This document shows, piece after piece, positions 62,091-64,000 of a stretch of 64,000 nucleotides of DNA. The stretch spans positions 29,183,469 to 29,247,468 of the forward strand of contig BTRK01000005.1 of assembly GCA_036245805.1 (NCBI GenBank), written 5' to 3'. A model generated the notes under the pieces. The model saw only the letters and a program-made list of their open reading frames with translations. It was not told the origin of the DNA and did not search any database. The stretch's first letter is position 1. Each line of letters opens with the position of its first letter. The DNA comes from Pristionchus mayeri (taxonomy: Eukaryota; Nematoda; Chromadorea; Rhabditida; Neodiplogasteridae). The position numbers and the translations under genes are program-made.

Positions 62091-62378
62091 TTCAAAGACA
62101 ATACGGCTTGGACAATTGGTCTAATAAAATGATGAGCAAACGTAAGCAGCAATTCACGGGCTTTTTTTCGATTCCCGACACTTGCCAATATAACGAATAA
62201 TAGGCAAAAATTTGACAATAGCGTTTCTTTCGGAACGATTAAATGCAATTTTATGAACGTTGAACAGAACTTCCACAAGACAACCAATCTCCGAATTTGT
62301 AGCGTCTCGAATGGCAAGACGGGTATTTCTAAGAATTTTTAATAGAAAATTGGAATTACGCGCAACGCGACTATTCAT
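62087..62378 (-). CDS. Small conserved-type Maverick protein, frameshifted in an A7 run
   Basis: The first frame (62378 down to about 62154) starts MNSRVARNSNFLLKILRNTR and is helical and basic, with EVLFNVHKIAFNRSERN. It ends soon after a run of seven A (plus-strand T run 62162-62168). The next frame continues with a hydrophobic end (LLLTFAHHFIRPIVQAVL) to a stop at 62087. Together the layout (basic helical body plus hydrophobic C-terminus, about 95 residues) is like a short protein found in many animal Mavericks next to the protease. One extra base in the homopolymer explains the break; a sequencing error or slippage cannot be excluded. Its start overlaps the previous stop as TAATG. Confidence 0.65.
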
Positions 62379-62626
62379 TACGAATCAACTTTGACTGAAA
62401 TGCTTCCGTCGACTGGGCTTTTGTAGATGCTGAGTTGACAGATGGGAAGGTCTTCGGTCTTTGCAGGATGGATTTTTTCATGACGCTTTCTTGAGAATGA
62501 CGACGAAAATACTTGATTACATGCTTGACAGTAAAGCTTTGAATGCTTTTCGATCATGTGTTTGACGAGGTCGTCAACGGAGATGGAATAGAGAGAACAG
62601 AGAGAAGACATGGCACGACCGCTCAC
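62378..62626 (-). CDS. Small C2H2 zinc-finger Maverick protein
   Basis: 82 residues. A single C2H2 finger is seen in CQACNQVFSSSFSRKRHEKIH (C-x2-C-x12-H-x3-H), around residues 33-53. It is preceded by VDDLVKHMIEKHSKLYC, which looks like the end of a degenerate first finger. The C-terminus is short and beta-like (LSIYKSPVDGSISVKVDS). A DNA- or RNA-binding role is likely from the finger alone. It overlaps the protease stop by four bases (62623-62626) and the next start by one base, so the three genes look co-expressed. The start MSGRAMSS was chosen because of the overlap with the protease; MSSLCSLYS is an alternative. Confidence 0.75.
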   Translation of the reverse strand: MSGRAMSSLCSLYSISVDDLVKHMIEKHSKLYCQACNQVFSSSFSRKRHEKIHPAKTEDLPICQLSIYKSPVDGSISVKVDS

Positions 62627-63081
62627 AATGAATGCGAAATGGGTAAATGAAATGAAAAGTGTTTTGTCAGATATTTACGTACATATATAACATCTCGCTT
62701 CACACGATGAAATGTTGATACTACAGAGTGGAATGATTTCTTTTTGAAGAGCATTTCGTTGATTACAAAGATCCAGTAGGCGCCACAAGTGACTTCGTGC
62801 ATTGCCTGGTGTTTTTGCTTGTTAAAGTAACATTTGGTAAACTGTGAGCAAAAAGAAAGGATTGAATCAATGGTTGGACGACCACCAAATGAGTCGAAAT
62901 AATGACATGCACCGTTCTCAACGACAATTGCTAACCAATGGGTACCGACTTCATGAGATGGATCTGTATTGACAATGAGACCAAAGTTTCCTTCTGTATT
63001 GCTAGGAAGACAGTCTGACGGGAAAACTCCAAGGAAATTTGGAATATACGATAACAATGAATAAATCTCGTCTGAATTCAT
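62623..63081 (-). CDS. Adenovirus-type (C5/ULP1-like) cysteine protease of a Maverick
   Basis: 152 residues, shorter than the ~200 of adenovirus protease but with all catalytic parts: His in GTHWLAIVV (near residue 47), Asp in CHYFDSFGG (near 63), and Cys in VTCGAYWIFV (near 99), with the conserved Gln position in KHQAMHEV just before. In this family the enzyme matures capsid proteins. It is the first gene of the minus-strand block, so the block promoter should lie at about 63,085-63,160. The start is MNSDEIYSLLSYIPNF. Confidence 0.9.
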   Translation of the reverse strand: MNSDEIYSLLSYIPNFLGVFPSDCLPSNTEGNFGLIVNTDPSHEVGTHWLAIVVENGACHYFDSFGGRPTIDSILSFCSQFTKCYFNKQKHQAMHEVTCGAYWIFVINEMLFKKKSFHSVVSTFHRVKRDVIYVRKYLTKHFSFHLPISHSL

Positions 63082-63204
63082 TAGAATGATTTATCTATTC
63101 ATGAATTTGCATTTAAGAATACCGTTAATCACGGTTAGTGATAGATTTTGACAATCGGCTTGTTTAATCTGTCAGAAATGTGCGAGAAAAGTTGCGTAAA
63201 AAGT

Positions 63205-63868
63205 TCGCGAACTTCTGATTCTCTCCTGTTCGTGTACTCTCTCTCTTTCTCTAACCAGTTCGTTGAAAAGTTCACGAACTTTTCGACGAACTATGTTCGA
63301 AAATCATACTTTTCTTTTGTTTTACTTATTTTTATAAACCATTTTTGCTTTTAACTTATGACTTCTTATAATGACAACCTTCCCTTAGCTGGAATAGCTT
63401 CAGAATACAGCGTAGTGAAAGTAAACAGGGTTGGAGTATTTTTTTCGAAAATGGGTCACCACTTTCCCCACCCTGTAATGTCAAGCTATTCCATCAGAGG
63501 GAAGGTTGTTCTTATAAGCAGTCATAAGTTGAAAGCAAAAATAATTGATAAAAATAAGTAAAACAAAAGAAAAGTACGAATTTCGAACATAGTTCGTCGA
63601 AAAGTTCGTGAACTTTTCAAGGAGCTGCGTGAAAAGTTAGAGAAAGACGAGAGAGCACGCGTTCTTGAGAGAGGGAAAAGGAAGCAGTGATTGTTTACTT
63701 CCTTTTCCCTCTCTCAAGAATGCGTGCTCTCTCGCCTTTCTCTAACATTTCACGCAGCTCCTTGAAAAGTTCGTTAAAAACCGGCATTAATTCGTTCGAA
63801 ATTCGTACTTTTCTTTTGTTTTACTTATTTTTATCAATTATTTTTGCTCTTAACTTATGACTGCGTAT
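63205..63868. repeat. Alternating palindromes: three copies of a ~200-bp unit in head-to-head/tail-to-tail order
   Basis: Unit 1 (about 63,205-63,405, plus), unit 2 (about 63,452-63,687, minus) and unit 3 (about 63,688-63,868, plus) share CTTTTCTTTTGTTTTACTTA and AACTTATGACT. Units 2 and 3 form a nearly loop-free palindrome centred on about 63,687. Units 1 and 2 are separated by a 50-80-bp single-copy loop. Each unit also contains its own small palindrome, GAAAAGTTCGTGAACTTTTC. The block lies just beyond the protease and could be transposon terminal DNA or a separate foldback element. Confidence 0.75.
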
Positions 63869-64000
63869 ACAGGGTGCGAGAAAAGTATTGTGACACAATT
63901 CAATTAAGCCCCACTTGGTGCACAGTGTTTTAATTTATCCCAATTTTTTGCACCATGTACCTTAGCTATGTAGCTATTTAGCGCTCATGTATCAAACAAA
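63869..64000. other. Possible 5' end of another Tc1/mariner-like element, cut by the window
   Basis: ATACAGGGTGCGAGAAAAGT follows a TA just after the palindromes. CAGGGTG next to TA is common at Tc1/mariner ends. No second end is in view, so this is weak. Confidence 0.25.

Larger units (their letters stand above)
56277..63081. mobile_element. Polinton/Maverick virus-like transposon (core; termini not resolved)
   Basis: The hallmark set is present in one intronless block: packaging ATPase, minor and major capsid proteins, small basic protein, rve integrase and adenovirus-type protease. The genes form a divergent left pair (ATPase minus, capsid block plus) and a minus block (protease to integrase) that converges on the capsid block at about 60,350-60,565. 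Neighbouring genes overlap by 1-4 bp (TAATG or ATGA). Protein-primed DNA polymerase B, normally the largest gene, is not in view. Long terminal inverted repeats with AG...CT ends could not be matched. At least two genes are frameshifted. The element may continue right of the window. Confidence 0.92.

Overview
This window is nematode nuclear DNA. The evidence is several intron-dense genes with recognisable animal orthologues (UTP15, DDX10/Dbp4, ATRX/XNP-1, metaxin-1, Dispatched), a cuticle-type collagen ending in a YCPCP motif, two LITAF-domain genes and tRNA-Phe genes. Introns are numerous and mostly short (ddx-10 has about 21 exons). Splice acceptors are ctgcag, ttgcag or ctacag rather than the strict TTTTCAG of Caenorhabditis, so a diplogastrid-like (Pristionchus-type) nematode is plausible. 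That is inference, not proof.

Layout, left to right. On the minus strand, utp-15 (5' part only) lies 275 bp downstream of ddx-10. Both act in small-subunit ribosome biogenesis and the gap has operon-like signals. Then two convergent LITAF-domain genes (9,179-13,063), two tRNA-Phe(GAA) genes (one with a T-loop change) and a collagen (14,610-15,593). A 13-kb ATRX/XNP-1 gene follows on the minus strand (16,458-29,598), with a small BAR-like gene nested on the plus strand inside one of its introns. It shares a 600-bp divergent promoter region with metaxin-1 (30,198-35,856, plus). A roughly 26-exon Dispatched-family gene (38,840-47,799, plus) ends the host gene block.

Introns and intergenic DNA carry many long inverted repeats (foldback elements), including two related members near 23 kb and 34.6 kb. 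A 250-bp direct repeat lies in two introns of the Dispatched gene. A decayed mariner element with TA target duplication lies at 51.5-52.75 kb.

From about 56 kb the sequence changes: compact, intronless genes with start/stop overlaps. They form most of a Polinton/Maverick virus-like transposon: FtsK/A32-type packaging ATPase, a minor-capsid-like protein with a large coiled-coil insertion, a small basic protein, a major capsid protein (frameshifted), an rve integrase, an unknown proline-rich protein, a small hydrophobic protein (frameshifted), a C2H2 zinc-finger protein and an adenovirus-type cysteine protease. No protein-primed DNA polymerase B is visible, so the copy is truncated, rearranged or continues past the window. 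The most unusual points are the coiled-coil minor capsid protein, an uncharacterised two-helix membrane ORF between the divergent ATPase and capsid genes, a compact branched palindromic structure where the two gene blocks converge, and alternating palindromes beyond the protease.
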